A DNA stretch of 64,000 nucleotides, from contig NZ_LT629750.1 in assembly GCF_900105125.1 (NCBI RefSeq), positions 1,860,001 through 1,924,000 of the forward strand. The letters run 5' to 3'. Positions 54,712 through 63,032 of this stretch are shown piece after piece; position 1 is the first letter of the stretch, and every line of letters begins with the position of its first letter. Source of the stretch: Bradyrhizobium canariense. GTDB taxonomy: Bacteria > Pseudomonadota > Alphaproteobacteria > Rhizobiales > Xanthobacteraceae. The notes below the pieces were generated by a model. It worked only from the letters and a program-made list of their open reading frames with translations. It had not been told where the DNA came from and made no database searches. The position numbers were made by a program, and so were the translations under genes.

Positions 54712-55696
54712 GGGCTGCTCCCGCCTCAGTCGAGGTATCCGGCGTCTTGCCGCGTTTGGCCCAGAGCCGCTTGATCAACGTCAGGATACCGCCCGGCTGA
54801 AACCGCGCGATCAACACGATGATGGCGCCGTACACGACGAAGGTCAGGCCCGCCCCCTGGCCGCCGAGCAGATTGTTGGAGATTTCTTCCAGCGGCACCA
54901 GGATCGCTGCGCCCACCAGCGGCCCGAACAACAGACCGGCGCCGCCAAGTGCTGCCATGATCAGCATCTTCACCGAGATCAGAATGCCGAGTCCGGATTC
55001 CGGATCGACGAAGCCGAAAATGGTCGCATACAGCGCACCGGCGACGCTGGTCAGGCCGGCGCTCAACATGAAGGCGTACAGCTTGATGCGGCTGGCAGGC
55101 GCTCCGAGCGAGCGCGCGGCCCGCTCGGAATCCCGGATCGCCCGCAGATAGAAGCCCATCCGGCTTTCGGTCATCCACCAGGTGATGCCGAGCGTCACAA
55201 CCAGAACCGTCAGGAACAGATAGTAATATGGCAGCGCCGAAATGAACGAGAGATCGAACACGTTGCGCGGCACCGTCGGTCCGCTGAGCCCGACGCCCGC
55301 GCCGAGATAGTCGGTGTTGGTGACAATCAATCTTACGAGTTCGGCCACCGCAATCGTGGCCATGCTGAAATAATGGCCGGACAGGCGCAGCGTCGGCACG
55401 CCGATCACCGCGGCAATCGCGACGCTGACGACGATGCCGACGGGAATGCCGACCAGCGGCGACAACGCGAAATGCGCGTAGGCGCCCATCGCCGCATAGG
55501 CGCCGCAACCGAAGAACACGACGTGCCCCACCGAGACCTGCCCGGCATAGCCGCCGACGATGTTCCAGGCCGACGCGGCGATCGCATACAGCAGCACGAG
55601 TGCGCCGAGCCGTTGCTGGAATGGCGTCGAAAACAACAGGGGATAGGCGATCACCAGCGCGAGCGCCACCGATGGCCAAAGCAAACGCCGCATCAC
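54701..55696 (-). CDS. livM: Branched-chain amino-acid ABC transporter permease LivM
   Basis: A 331-residue permease with eight to ten hydrophobic segments and the LivM signatures GYAGQVSVGHVVFFGCGAY (in pieces near 49-67) and AAITVLIARFQPGGI-like ending (VLIARFQPGGIL near 300). A cytoplasmic tail (KRGKTPDTSTEAGA) follows. It forms the heterodimeric channel with LivH, whose gene lies ten bases upstream. Confidence 0.92.
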   Translation of the reverse strand: MMRRLLWPSVALALVIAYPLLFSTPFQQRLGALVLLYAIAASAWNIVGGYAGQVSVGHVVFFGCGAYAAMGAYAHFALSPLVGIPVGIVVSVAIAAVIGVPTLRLSGHYFSMATIAVAELVRLIVTNTDYLGAGVGLSGPTVPRNVFDLSFISALPYYYLFLTVLVVTLGITWWMTESRMGFYLRAIRDSERAARSLGAPASRIKLYAFMLSAGLTSVAGALYATIFGFVDPESGLGILISVKMLIMAALGGAGLLFGPLVGAAILVPLEEISNNLLGGQGAGLTFVVYGAIIVLIARFQPGGILTLIKRLWAKRGKTPDTSTEAGAAHAP

Positions 55697-55706
55697 ATCT
55701 TCCCCA

Positions 55707-56570
55707 TCATGTCTTCCCCATCAGGCCTTGCGGCCTGAACCAGAGGAAGCAGAGGAACAGCGAATAGACCACGATGTCCTTGTAGACCGCGCCGATCCAG
55801 TAGGCCGACAAGGATTCAATCACACCGATCAGCAGGCCTGCCACCAGCGCGCCCGGCACGCTGCCGAAGCCGCCGAGCGATACCGTGACGAAGGCGACAA
55901 TGCCTAAGGTCTCGCCGACCGTCGGCACGATGTAGAAGAACGTCGCGATCAGTGCGCCCGCGATACCGGTCACGCCGGCCGCAATGGCCCAGGCGATCGC
56001 CTGCATGGTGTCGGGACGGATACCCATCAGCTGCGCGGCGGCGGAATCCTCGGAGACTGCCAGCATCTTCGAGCCCAGCGTGGTGCGCGTGAGCAGCACA
56101 TGAAGCCCACCGGTCACGACCAAGGCAACGACGCCTGCCAGCAGCCGCGAGGCCTGGATACGGATCCCGAATACATCGAAGGTGCCGCCGACGATATTCT
56201 CCGGCAACGACAGGAAATTGGCTCCGAACCACCAGAATGCGGCGTAGCGCAACAGCAGCGCGAGTCCGAACGTGCCGAGGATCTGGGCCAGCATCGGCCC
56301 TTTCATGATGCTGCGGATAAGCGCGAAATAGACGATCACGCCGAGCGTCGCCAACACAAGCACGGCAACAGGCGCACCAACGATCGGCCCCGCGCCGAAC
56401 AGCGTCCAGACCACGAACGCAACATACATTCCGAGCATGACGAAATCGCCATGCGCGAAATTGACGATGTTCATCATGCCCCAGATCAGCGTGAGGCCGG
56501 AGGAAAACAGCGCATACACCGCGCCCAGTAAAAGGCCGCCGACAATTACCTGAACAAGAATGGAGGACAT
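55707..56570 (-). CDS. livH: Branched-chain amino-acid ABC transporter permease LivH
   Basis: A 287-residue permease with the LivH signatures GLTLIWGMMNIVNFAHGDFVMLGMY (in pieces near 26-50) and VTVSLGGFGSVPGALVAGLLIG near 225-246. About eight hydrophobic helices are visible. It is separated from the binding-protein gene by a terminator-like hairpin, as is common for such operons. Confidence 0.93.
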   Translation of the reverse strand: MSSILVQVIVGGLLLGAVYALFSSGLTLIWGMMNIVNFAHGDFVMLGMYVAFVVWTLFGAGPIVGAPVAVLVLATLGVIVYFALIRSIMKGPMLAQILGTFGLALLLRYAAFWWFGANFLSLPENIVGGTFDVFGIRIQASRLLAGVVALVVTGGLHVLLTRTTLGSKMLAVSEDSAAAQLMGIRPDTMQAIAWAIAAGVTGIAGALIATFFYIVPTVGETLGIVAFVTVSLGGFGSVPGALVAGLLIGVIESLSAYWIGAVYKDIVVYSLFLCFLWFRPQGLMGKT

Positions 56571-56683
56571 GAAGCCGCGCGTCTTTACGATTGGACGGTT
56601 GCCAACGGGATTACTTCGAGCAATCGATCGCCAGAGTCAGCCGATCGTCCACGCGAACGAAAGCCTCGGCAAGAACAAAAACT

Positions 56684-56708
56684 GGGCGGGGATGAACTCT
56701 CCCCGCCC
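56684..56708 (-). terminator. Hairpin between binding-protein and livH genes
   Basis: GGGCGGGGA (56684-56692) pairs perfectly with TCCCCGCCC (56700-56708); on the minus strand the stem is followed by AGTTTTTGTTC. It lies just past the binding-protein stop and probably attenuates transcription into the permease genes. Confidence 0.8.
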
Positions 56709-56715
56709 CTTTTTC

Positions 56716-57969
56716 TCACCAGCCCTTGTAGGGCGTCACTGGCGCCTTCTCGGCATTGGGTTTCGGCCAGACGGCGACATAGTTCTCGCCATCCTGCAAC
56801 TGAATGATCAGACCTGATGCGAGGATGTTCTGTCCCTTGTCGTCGAACTTCACGCCCTTGTAGCCCATCATGAGCTGGTCGGGCTTGAGGTCGGTCGCCT
56901 TCAGCGCCGCCTGGATCTTGGCGGGATCGGTCGAGCCGGCGCGGTCGATCGCATCGACCAGCACGAAGAAGGCCTGCATCTGACGCCCGGCGGTGTCGTC
57001 CATCTCGTCGCCGCTCTTTTTCTTGTACATGTCGGCAATAATGGCCGTCGGTGAACCCGGAGGTCCGACGCTCCACGACGAGCGATTGAATACGCCCTGC
57101 GAAATCTTGCCGACCGCCTTGATGAAGGACGGATCGGAATAGCCGGAATCGTCGGCGATGATCATCGGCGGCTTGTAGTCCAGCGCCTGCATCGTCTTCT
57201 GATAAAGGATCGCATCCGAGGCATAGGCGATCATGATCACGACGTCGGGCTTCTTCTCCTTGAGCTGCAGCACCTGGCTCTGCACGTCGGTCGCATTGAC
57301 CGCGTAGGCGATATCGAGAGCGATGCTCTGGCCGTTTTCCTTGAACACATTGGTGACGACGCTTGCGACCGAGGTGCCGTATTCGGTGTTGTCATGCACC
57401 AGCGCCACATTGTCGGTCTTTACGCCGGCGGCTTTCATGTCCTTTAGAAAGTCGTAGTAGATCTTGGCGAAGTCGGACGCCACCGGCGTGGTGCGGAAGA
57501 ACCATTTGAAACCGCGTTCGGTGAGATTGGCGGCAACCGATTCACCATTGACGAAAGGAATTCCGTACTTTTCCGCAATCGCACTCGCCGTGAGTGTAAT
57601 GCCCGATTGATAGGCGCCGGTCAGCGCGACCACCTTCTCCTCGGTGATCAGACGAAGCGTCTGGTTCTGACCCGTGGCGGGGCTGCCCTGATTGTCTGCG
57701 AACACCACTTCGACCTTGGCGCCGCCAAGGCCGGCCAATCCGGCATTCTTGGCGAGCGGGAAATTGCCGAGCTCGGGATGCGCGTTGTTGATGATGTCCA
57801 TCGCGGTCTCGATCGCGAACTTGGCATGAATGCCGGCGCTGGCGGCGTTGCCGCTCAGCGGAAAAACCGCACCGATCTTGACGGTTTTGTCCTGCGCAGA
57901 AGCCGCGCCGGCCAGCGCGACAGAAATCGAAGCCGCACAAAGCAGCCCGAGGACGTGCTTGAATCTCAT
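56716..57969 (-). CDS. livK: LIV-type ABC transporter substrate-binding protein
   Basis: A 417-residue periplasmic binding protein starting MRFKHVLGLL with GGAGAG seven bases upstream. The Sec signal ends near ASAQ (residue 26). The mature start KTVKIGAVFPLSGNAASAG is characteristic of the family, and PFVNGESVAANLTERG forms part of the ligand cleft. It supplies substrate to the LivHMGF importer encoded downstream. The ligand may be a branched-chain amino acid, an amide or an aromatic acid; it cannot be read from sequence. Confidence 0.92.
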   Translation of the reverse strand: MRFKHVLGLLCAASISVALAGAASAQDKTVKIGAVFPLSGNAASAGIHAKFAIETAMDIINNAHPELGNFPLAKNAGLAGLGGAKVEVVFADNQGSPATGQNQTLRLITEEKVVALTGAYQSGITLTASAIAEKYGIPFVNGESVAANLTERGFKWFFRTTPVASDFAKIYYDFLKDMKAAGVKTDNVALVHDNTEYGTSVASVVTNVFKENGQSIALDIAYAVNATDVQSQVLQLKEKKPDVVIMIAYASDAILYQKTMQALDYKPPMIIADDSGYSDPSFIKAVGKISQGVFNRSSWSVGPPGSPTAIIADMYKKKSGDEMDDTAGRQMQAFFVLVDAIDRAGSTDPAKIQAALKATDLKPDQLMMGYKGVKFDDKGQNILASGLIIQLQDGENYVAVWPKPNAEKAPVTPYKGW

Positions 57970-58544
57970 GCTGATACTCTCCAAAACATTCCCATCCAAC
58001 GTCGGACTTCTTACGGCCCGAGACGCGCGAAGGTCATTGCCTTCGCTCCCCATATTTTTGGTGCTTCAGCATCGCATGCCCGCCTGGCATCGGCAAGTTG
58101 CCGGCGGTTTGCGCGCGCAAGTGTCGCTTGCGAGTTGCGTCGGTGATTGGCTGGACGGTGCAGTTGCCTTGCGGATAAGCAACGCCGGGGCGTTCAAGCA
58201 CACACACCTTGCGATCAAGAACGAGCCGGCCAACGCGTCCTTCGACTATTGTCGTAAGGAGATGGATGCCGGCGCGACGCCCTTGGCAAGGTTACAGGCT
58301 TCCCGATCGCGATCGTGGCGGCGTCCGGTACGGACATCACCGCTCGTCAGAAACCCGGCCGTCACACAGGTCTCACAAAGACGGCCATTGCTTCGCCCGC
58401 GCACCGAACGGTGAGGGTAGAACACTGCTCGTCCGTCATCGGCAGCCAGCCTCGGACATGTCGCGAGCGTGTCGCGTCGAGACACCCTTAGATAATAAAA
58501 AGCCTTAAAAATCAACAAAGGCTACGTGACATAAGCGCAACATA
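57970..58544. other. Intergenic region upstream of the liv operon
   Basis: About 575 bp without a convincing gene. It must contain the promoter and leader of the leftward liv operon. Short open frames in it have no ribosome sites and no protein-like composition. Confidence 0.6.
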
Positions 58545-58571
58545 GAAAGGCCCGTCGGGGACAGGCCTTTC
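58545..58571 (-). terminator. Terminator of the tRNA-Gln gene
   Basis: A perfect eight-base stem (GAAAGGCC with GGCCTTTC) lies 34 bp past the tRNA 3' end; on the minus strand the stem is followed by TATGTT, a weak T-run. Confidence 0.65.
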
Positions 58572-58604
58572 CGGAAGGCATCAAGGATCTCAGTCGGTTA
58601 GCGC

Positions 58605-58678
58605 TGGCTGGGGAACTAGGATTCGAACCTAGACAAACAGAGTCAGAGTCTGTTGTGCTACCGTTACACCATTCCCCA
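58605..58678 (-). tRNA. tRNA-Gln (anticodon CTG)
   Basis: A 74-nt cloverleaf read on the minus strand including the encoded CCA. Acceptor arms TGGGGAA and TTCCCCA pair over seven bases, the anticodon stem ACAGA/TCTGT encloses loop CTCTGAC with anticodon CTG, and the T arm is CTAGG-TTCGAAT-CCTAG. The U1-A72 closing pair and G73 are typical of tRNA-Gln. Confidence 0.97.
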
Positions 58679-59373
58679 ATAATTATCCAGTAAAATCAAT
58701 ATCTTGATAGGCGAGCTGGATAATCAAGCTTAAGCGGGATTTGCGCGAAATCGCCGCATGTCGGTGCGGTTCTACTAGCTCAGTCCCGGCCTTGGCAAGC
58801 ACGCAAAACAGGGCATTTCCTGCGCGGCTGAAATTGCCGGATGCCGCGCGTCTGCCAATCGAGAACAAGCCCGACCTCTACCGCCGATTTGCCGAAGCTC
58901 CAGTATCACCCCCGAGCGAGATCAGAAAGAACCTCGAACACGCCGCAGATATCGCGGATAGGCTGCTCGGACTCATCGAAGGATTTGGTCCCCGATGAAC
59001 ACCGCGCATTTGTACACCACACCGATGGCGCCACGCCGCGCCTCGACGCTCTAAAGACGCGCAGCAAATGGACCACCAAAGGCATGTAGCGCCCAGACAG
59101 AGTTCAGCAATGCCATCGACAGTATCGGGGCTCTCGGAACCCCGATGCTCGCATCATCCGAAGCCTGAATCGCTGATTACTGACGATGATCGCGAAATCC
59201 AGCTCACCTGCATTTCTGCGGTCAAGCCCCAATCGACTTTCTGAAGCCAATCTGCCTCGGCCATCCACGCCGCAACCGCGGCGCGCTCTCGCTCGAAGCC
59301 GTCCCGGATCGCTTATGCCTCCGCTCGACGTCGATGAATGCTATGAGCCGTTCAATCTCGCCGTAATCGCGGA
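58679..59373. other. Sparse region after tRNA-Gln
   Basis: About 695 bp without a recognisable gene. A plus-strand frame ending near 58998 has a helical, protein-like end (RKNLEHAADIADRLLGLIEG), which could be a gene remnant, but it has no supported start. Confidence 0.4.
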
Positions 59374-59622
59374 TCAGCCGCAGACTCGCACCCGGCGGAC
59401 CCGCCAGCCATGGCCGTCCCAGAAACGCTGTGTCACCCATTCGCAACTGCCAAAATCATCGTAAATGTGCCCGCGACCTGGTGCATACGAATAGCCGGGC
59501 CCAGAATTGTAGCCCGGAACCGCGACGCCTGCAGCGACGCCACGCTGCGCGCTAGCTGGCGTCGCGGCGAGCGAACCAGCGATCGTTGCGACCGCGACGA
59601 AGGCAGCAAATGTCTTCTTCAT
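59374..59622 (-). CDS. Small secreted glycine/tyrosine-rich protein
   Basis: An 82-residue protein starting MKKTFAAFVAVATIAGSLA with GGAGG eight bases upstream. A Sec signal with cleavage after PASAQ near residue 26 leaves a mature part of about 56 residues: a Gly/Pro/Tyr-rich half (GYNSGPGYSYAPGRG) and a basic end with two cysteines (SCEWVTQRFWDGHGW, VRVCG) that could form a disulfide. Proteins of this layout are common and uncharacterised. It follows the small membrane protein gene by 31 bp. Confidence 0.75.
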   Translation of the reverse strand: MKKTFAAFVAVATIAGSLAATPASAQRGVAAGVAVPGYNSGPGYSYAPGRGHIYDDFGSCEWVTQRFWDGHGWRVRRVRVCG

Positions 59623-59653
59623 TCTGGAGCCCTCCTGCAGATGGCGCCTTCGG

Positions 59654-59818
59654 TCAGCGCCCGGTGGATGCACGGGAAATTGCTCGTCGCGGCAGACCAA
59701 AGCCGCCGCCGCATAGCCCAATGGCGATGATCATCCAGCCGATGCGATTCCCGGCTGCCGTCTTGCGCGGCGCGTTTCGGGTACCAGACGGTCTTTGCTC
59801 GAATATGCAGTCAAACAT
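59654..59818 (-). CDS. Small membrane protein
   Basis: A 54-residue frame starting MFDCIFEQRPSG with AGGAGAG seven bases upstream, an excellent site. A hydrophilic start is followed by one hydrophobic helix (IGWMIIAIGLCGGGFGL) and a basic tail (RRAISRASTGR). It is not recognised. The close spacing to the small secreted gene suggests a two-gene transcript downstream of the broken cupin gene. Confidence 0.6.
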   Translation of the reverse strand: MFDCIFEQRPSGTRNAPRKTAAGNRIGWMIIAIGLCGGGFGLPRRAISRASTGR

Positions 59819-59901
59819 GGCGGTACTCTCCTGTTTATGACGCATCGAGGCTCCTCGCCTGATGCATCGAAAGCCCACATGACTCGTGGAGGAGCGACTT
59901 G

Positions 59902-60947
59902 TCATCGCGCATCTGGGGGGCGTGCGATAAAGAGCCTCTCCTTAGGAAGCGCTTCCGCGACGTTTCGTGGCAGGCCTAAATTGGCAGCCAACACATCGGG
60001 CGGATTCGAGGCTACCCATGCGCTGAGGTCGTGGGAACGATAGTGCCCGTTGTTGAATCCGGCCAGCAAGCGCAAGATGCCGCTACCGGTGTTGCGGATG
60101 TAGTGTCCGGCGCCCATCGGCACGTAACCGATGTCACCTGTCTCGAATTGTTCGGTCACTGCGTGACCCATCCCCAAATAAACACCCATCTCAGCCGCAC
60201 CCTCAAGATAGTATTGCCACTCGTCGGCATGGGGATGCCAGTGAAGTTCACGCATGGCGCCCGGCTCGATCTCCAGCACCGAGACGGACAATGTGGTCGA
60301 GATCGGAAACTCGTCCGCGGTAACCTTCCACTGTGCACCGCCGCCCGGCACGCGCTGCGGCTGCTGAGCGCCCAATGGATAGCGGTGCGTCGTTGAAAGG
60401 GTCGGCTTCGCCCGGGCGTAGCACGTGCGAAGGAGTCATCGAGAATGGGCCGCTCTGCAAAGTAAGTCTCTCCCTTCGGAATCTTGGCCGTCCACTCCAT
60501 GCCGAGGCCGAGGTTCTGTGAGACGATGGCAGGCGACGTATGGGCCAACCAATCAGTGATGCTAAGTGTATGATCCTCAGAGAAGGCGCCGTTGTCGAAC
60601 ATCAGAATGAAATGGCACTCGCCTGGCCCGGTCCCCAGGATGGAATGACCCCAGCCGCTAGGGAAATACCAAACATCGCCCGGTCCGAACGTATCGGTCG
60701 CCGCTCCGTCGGGGCTCAATACAGTGGTGCGGCAACTGCCAGATACGACGTAACCCAACTCCGCAGCAGTCGTGTGCCAATGCAGTTCGCGCAGGCAACC
60801 GGGTTGCAAGCGCATAGAGGCGCCGCCGATGCCCTGGCTAACAGGGAACTGCCGGACAGATGCGCCCCGTACGAGACCGCCACAGCTAGTGCGCGGCGGT
60901 TGCTGTTCCAAGCGGTAGCGGAACGATGGCAGAGCCGGGTCGCTCAT
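59902..60947 (-). pseudogene. Bicupin (oxalate-decarboxylase type), frameshifted
   Basis: Two cupin domains are encoded in different frames. The first (from 60947, MSDPALPSFRYRLEQQ) has metal ligands in ELHWHTTAAELGYV and GWGHSILG; the second (ending at 59902) has ELHWHPHADEWQYYLEG and GAGHYIRN. The frame changes near 60393-60400, where the text passes from ATPGRSRPFQ to TTHRYPLGAQQ; a one-base deletion would explain it. Both domains retain the manganese ligands of oxalate decarboxylases, so the break may be recent or a sequencing error. The second half alone could only start at a TTG. Confidence 0.85.
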
Positions 60948-61601
60948 ATCTGATCTCCTGGCCGCAATATCGGCGCTCGCCGGACTTAATACTCATCCAG
61001 CAGAACCCCTGTTGTGCGGTCGCGACTGACGTGCAACCCGCCAAGGCGGCGTTTAGATCGCAGCCTGACACTAAGGAACGGAATTGCGTTGAACCATTGC
61101 AGGGAACACGTGTTGGAGTACGTAGGAACACCTGTTGCCGACGTGCAAGGGCTGCTGACTTCCGCGCTAAGACGTCAAGACACGCTATATTTCAATGGAT
61201 GTGATCAACCGTCTGAAACCGCTCGGCGTCAAATACTTCGTCAACTCTTCGGAGGAGATTACGCATTCAGTCAGCCGGCATCGCCGCGATGGACTGAGGT
61301 TGCCAAGGCAGTCAATATCAAGATGGAAGAGTAGCACCGCTTCCCATAGCAACAAAGAAACCGACGAACAGGGACGCACGACCGAGGCCCAGGGACAACC
61401 GGCGCGGCATTCCGCAAGATCCTCTCATGATTGCGATCAAGATTTTTGCATAGCAAAAGGATTAGCCCCGGCGATGATGATCGACGGCCGAGATTCGACG
61501 CCCCGCGGATATGCGGTAGCGACCGGCACTCTGGCAGATTGCAACCACGACTCTGAAGACGACAAGGCAAACCGTAGTCAATCTCGGAGCTGCGCGTTCC
61601 G
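60948..61601. other. Intergenic stretch, no gene recognised
   Basis: About 650 bp between the bicupin start and the chloride-channel stop. It should hold the bicupin promoter. Short frames are present on both strands but none has a ribosome site and a protein-like sequence that I can support. Confidence 0.5.
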
Positions 61602-62927
61602 CTACTTAAGGCGTGTTCTTTCGCGCTCGAGAGTGCGCTCCCGCAACGATTCGTAGATTGGCGGATCGCGCATCAAAGTTGGTGCCAGCATAGCCATGAA
61701 ACAGGCGCCCAACATCGGCAACAGCATTGTGACGTTTGCCGTCATCTCGACGACAAGGACGATGCCAGTCAGCGGGGCGCGGACAACACCGGTGAAAAAG
61801 GCGGCCATCCCGACCACCGCGAATCCCTCAGGTTGAATGTTCAGATCTGGAAATACCAGCTGGCAGAGCTGTCCGAACAACAATCCGAGTTGCGCTCCCA
61901 GTACAAGCATGGGAGCAAACAGGCCCCCCGGCGTCCCCGCCGCATACGATATGGCGCCGAGCCCGAGCCTGAGCAGGAAAACGAGGGGTAGCACGGCGAG
62001 CGTATCGGCCCCGGCGAGAGCGCGCTGCGTAATCGCATCGCCGCCCCCTACAAGGTTGGGCGCGAACCAAGCCAGCATTCCAACTGCTGCGCCGATAAGA
62101 CCCGCACGCAGCTCGACAGGCCATCGGTCGAACCGATCGATCGTCGCAATGGTTCCAAGCAGCAAGCGATTATAGACGATCGCCACAAGTCCGGCGACCG
62201 CCCCAAGGATAAAGTAGAGCGGCCTCGTTGCGGCACCAGCATAGGCCAACGCTTCAACATGGAAGTCTGCCGTGTCGCCGAGGAGCACACGGGACACGGA
62301 GATGGCGGTCGCCGATGCGCCGAGCGCCGCTATCGCAACCCGTAGTTCGAATCGCCGCACCAACTCCTCCAGGACGAAAATGGCGCCGGCAATCGGCGCG
62401 TTGAACGCAGTGGCTAGCCCTGCTCCCGCGCCGGCGGCAAGCAACACTCTGCAGTCAGGCCAGCTGCGTCGAAACTCCTTGCCGACAAGATGCCCGATGG
62501 TCGCCGCCATCTGGACGCTCGGGCCTTCACGGCCGAGTGCGAGCCCCGAACCGATCGCCAGCACCCCGGCAACGAACTTCACCGGTATGATGCGAAACGG
62601 CGCCTGCGGCAGCTCCTCGTTCAGCACCGCCTCGACGTGTGGGATGCCGCTGCCTGACGCGTGAGGCGAGTAGCGGCGAACCAGCCAGGCCGCTACCCCC
62701 GCCCCGGCCGCACAAGCAACGCTAACGACCAAAAAGCCGGCGAAACCTTCCGAATGCGCCCAGACAATGACGGCATCGCGAAACCTGTCCGCCCGTTCAA
62801 GCAAGAGCAGGAAGAGCGCTCCCACCAAACCTGAAACTGCGCCAACGATGAGCGCCAAAACAGCAAGCACCAGGAGGCTGCCATGGCCGCTATCTCGGTC
62901 GCTCTCTCGTCTCTGCTCTGGGGTCAT
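61602..62927 (-). CDS. ClC-family chloride channel or chloride/proton antiporter
   Basis: A 441-residue membrane protein with the three ClC selectivity motifs: GSGIPHVEA near 91-99, GREGPSVQ with the gating glutamate near 133-140, and GGLFAPML near 335-342. A glutamate pair in IFVLEELVRRF occupies the position of the internal proton-path glutamate of antiporters, so chloride/proton exchange is likely. There is no CBS domain. The gene has no operon partner in view. Confidence 0.92.
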   Translation of the reverse strand: MTPEQRRESDRDSGHGSLLVLAVLALIVGAVSGLVGALFLLLLERADRFRDAVIVWAHSEGFAGFLVVSVACAAGAGVAAWLVRRYSPHASGSGIPHVEAVLNEELPQAPFRIIPVKFVAGVLAIGSGLALGREGPSVQMAATIGHLVGKEFRRSWPDCRVLLAAGAGAGLATAFNAPIAGAIFVLEELVRRFELRVAIAALGASATAISVSRVLLGDTADFHVEALAYAGAATRPLYFILGAVAGLVAIVYNRLLLGTIATIDRFDRWPVELRAGLIGAAVGMLAWFAPNLVGGGDAITQRALAGADTLAVLPLVFLLRLGLGAISYAAGTPGGLFAPMLVLGAQLGLLFGQLCQLVFPDLNIQPEGFAVVGMAAFFTGVVRAPLTGIVLVVEMTANVTMLLPMLGACFMAMLAPTLMRDPPIYESLRERTLERERTRLK

Positions 62928-63032
62928 TCGCGTTCCGAATTGGGGGGAACTAGAACTCGGAAATGGCTACCAACAATCCTTCCGTTGACAACCTTAAAAC
63001 TGGATATGAGGCGGTCGCGCAGTCTGGCGTAT

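Noticed and set aside
58060..58110. Sigma-54 promoter (TGGCA ... TTGC) upstream of the liv operon
   Set aside because: The GG-to-GC spacing is 14 rather than 12 bases and the orientation is opposite to the operon.
58605..58678. tRNA-Gln as an active island attachment site
   Set aside because: No integrase gene and no duplicated tRNA 3' end were found within the window.
61195..61656. Open frame starting MDVINRLKPLG
   Set aside because: The first 25 residues look protein-like but the rest is Ser/Arg-rich, there is no ribosome site, and it runs into the end of the chloride-channel gene.
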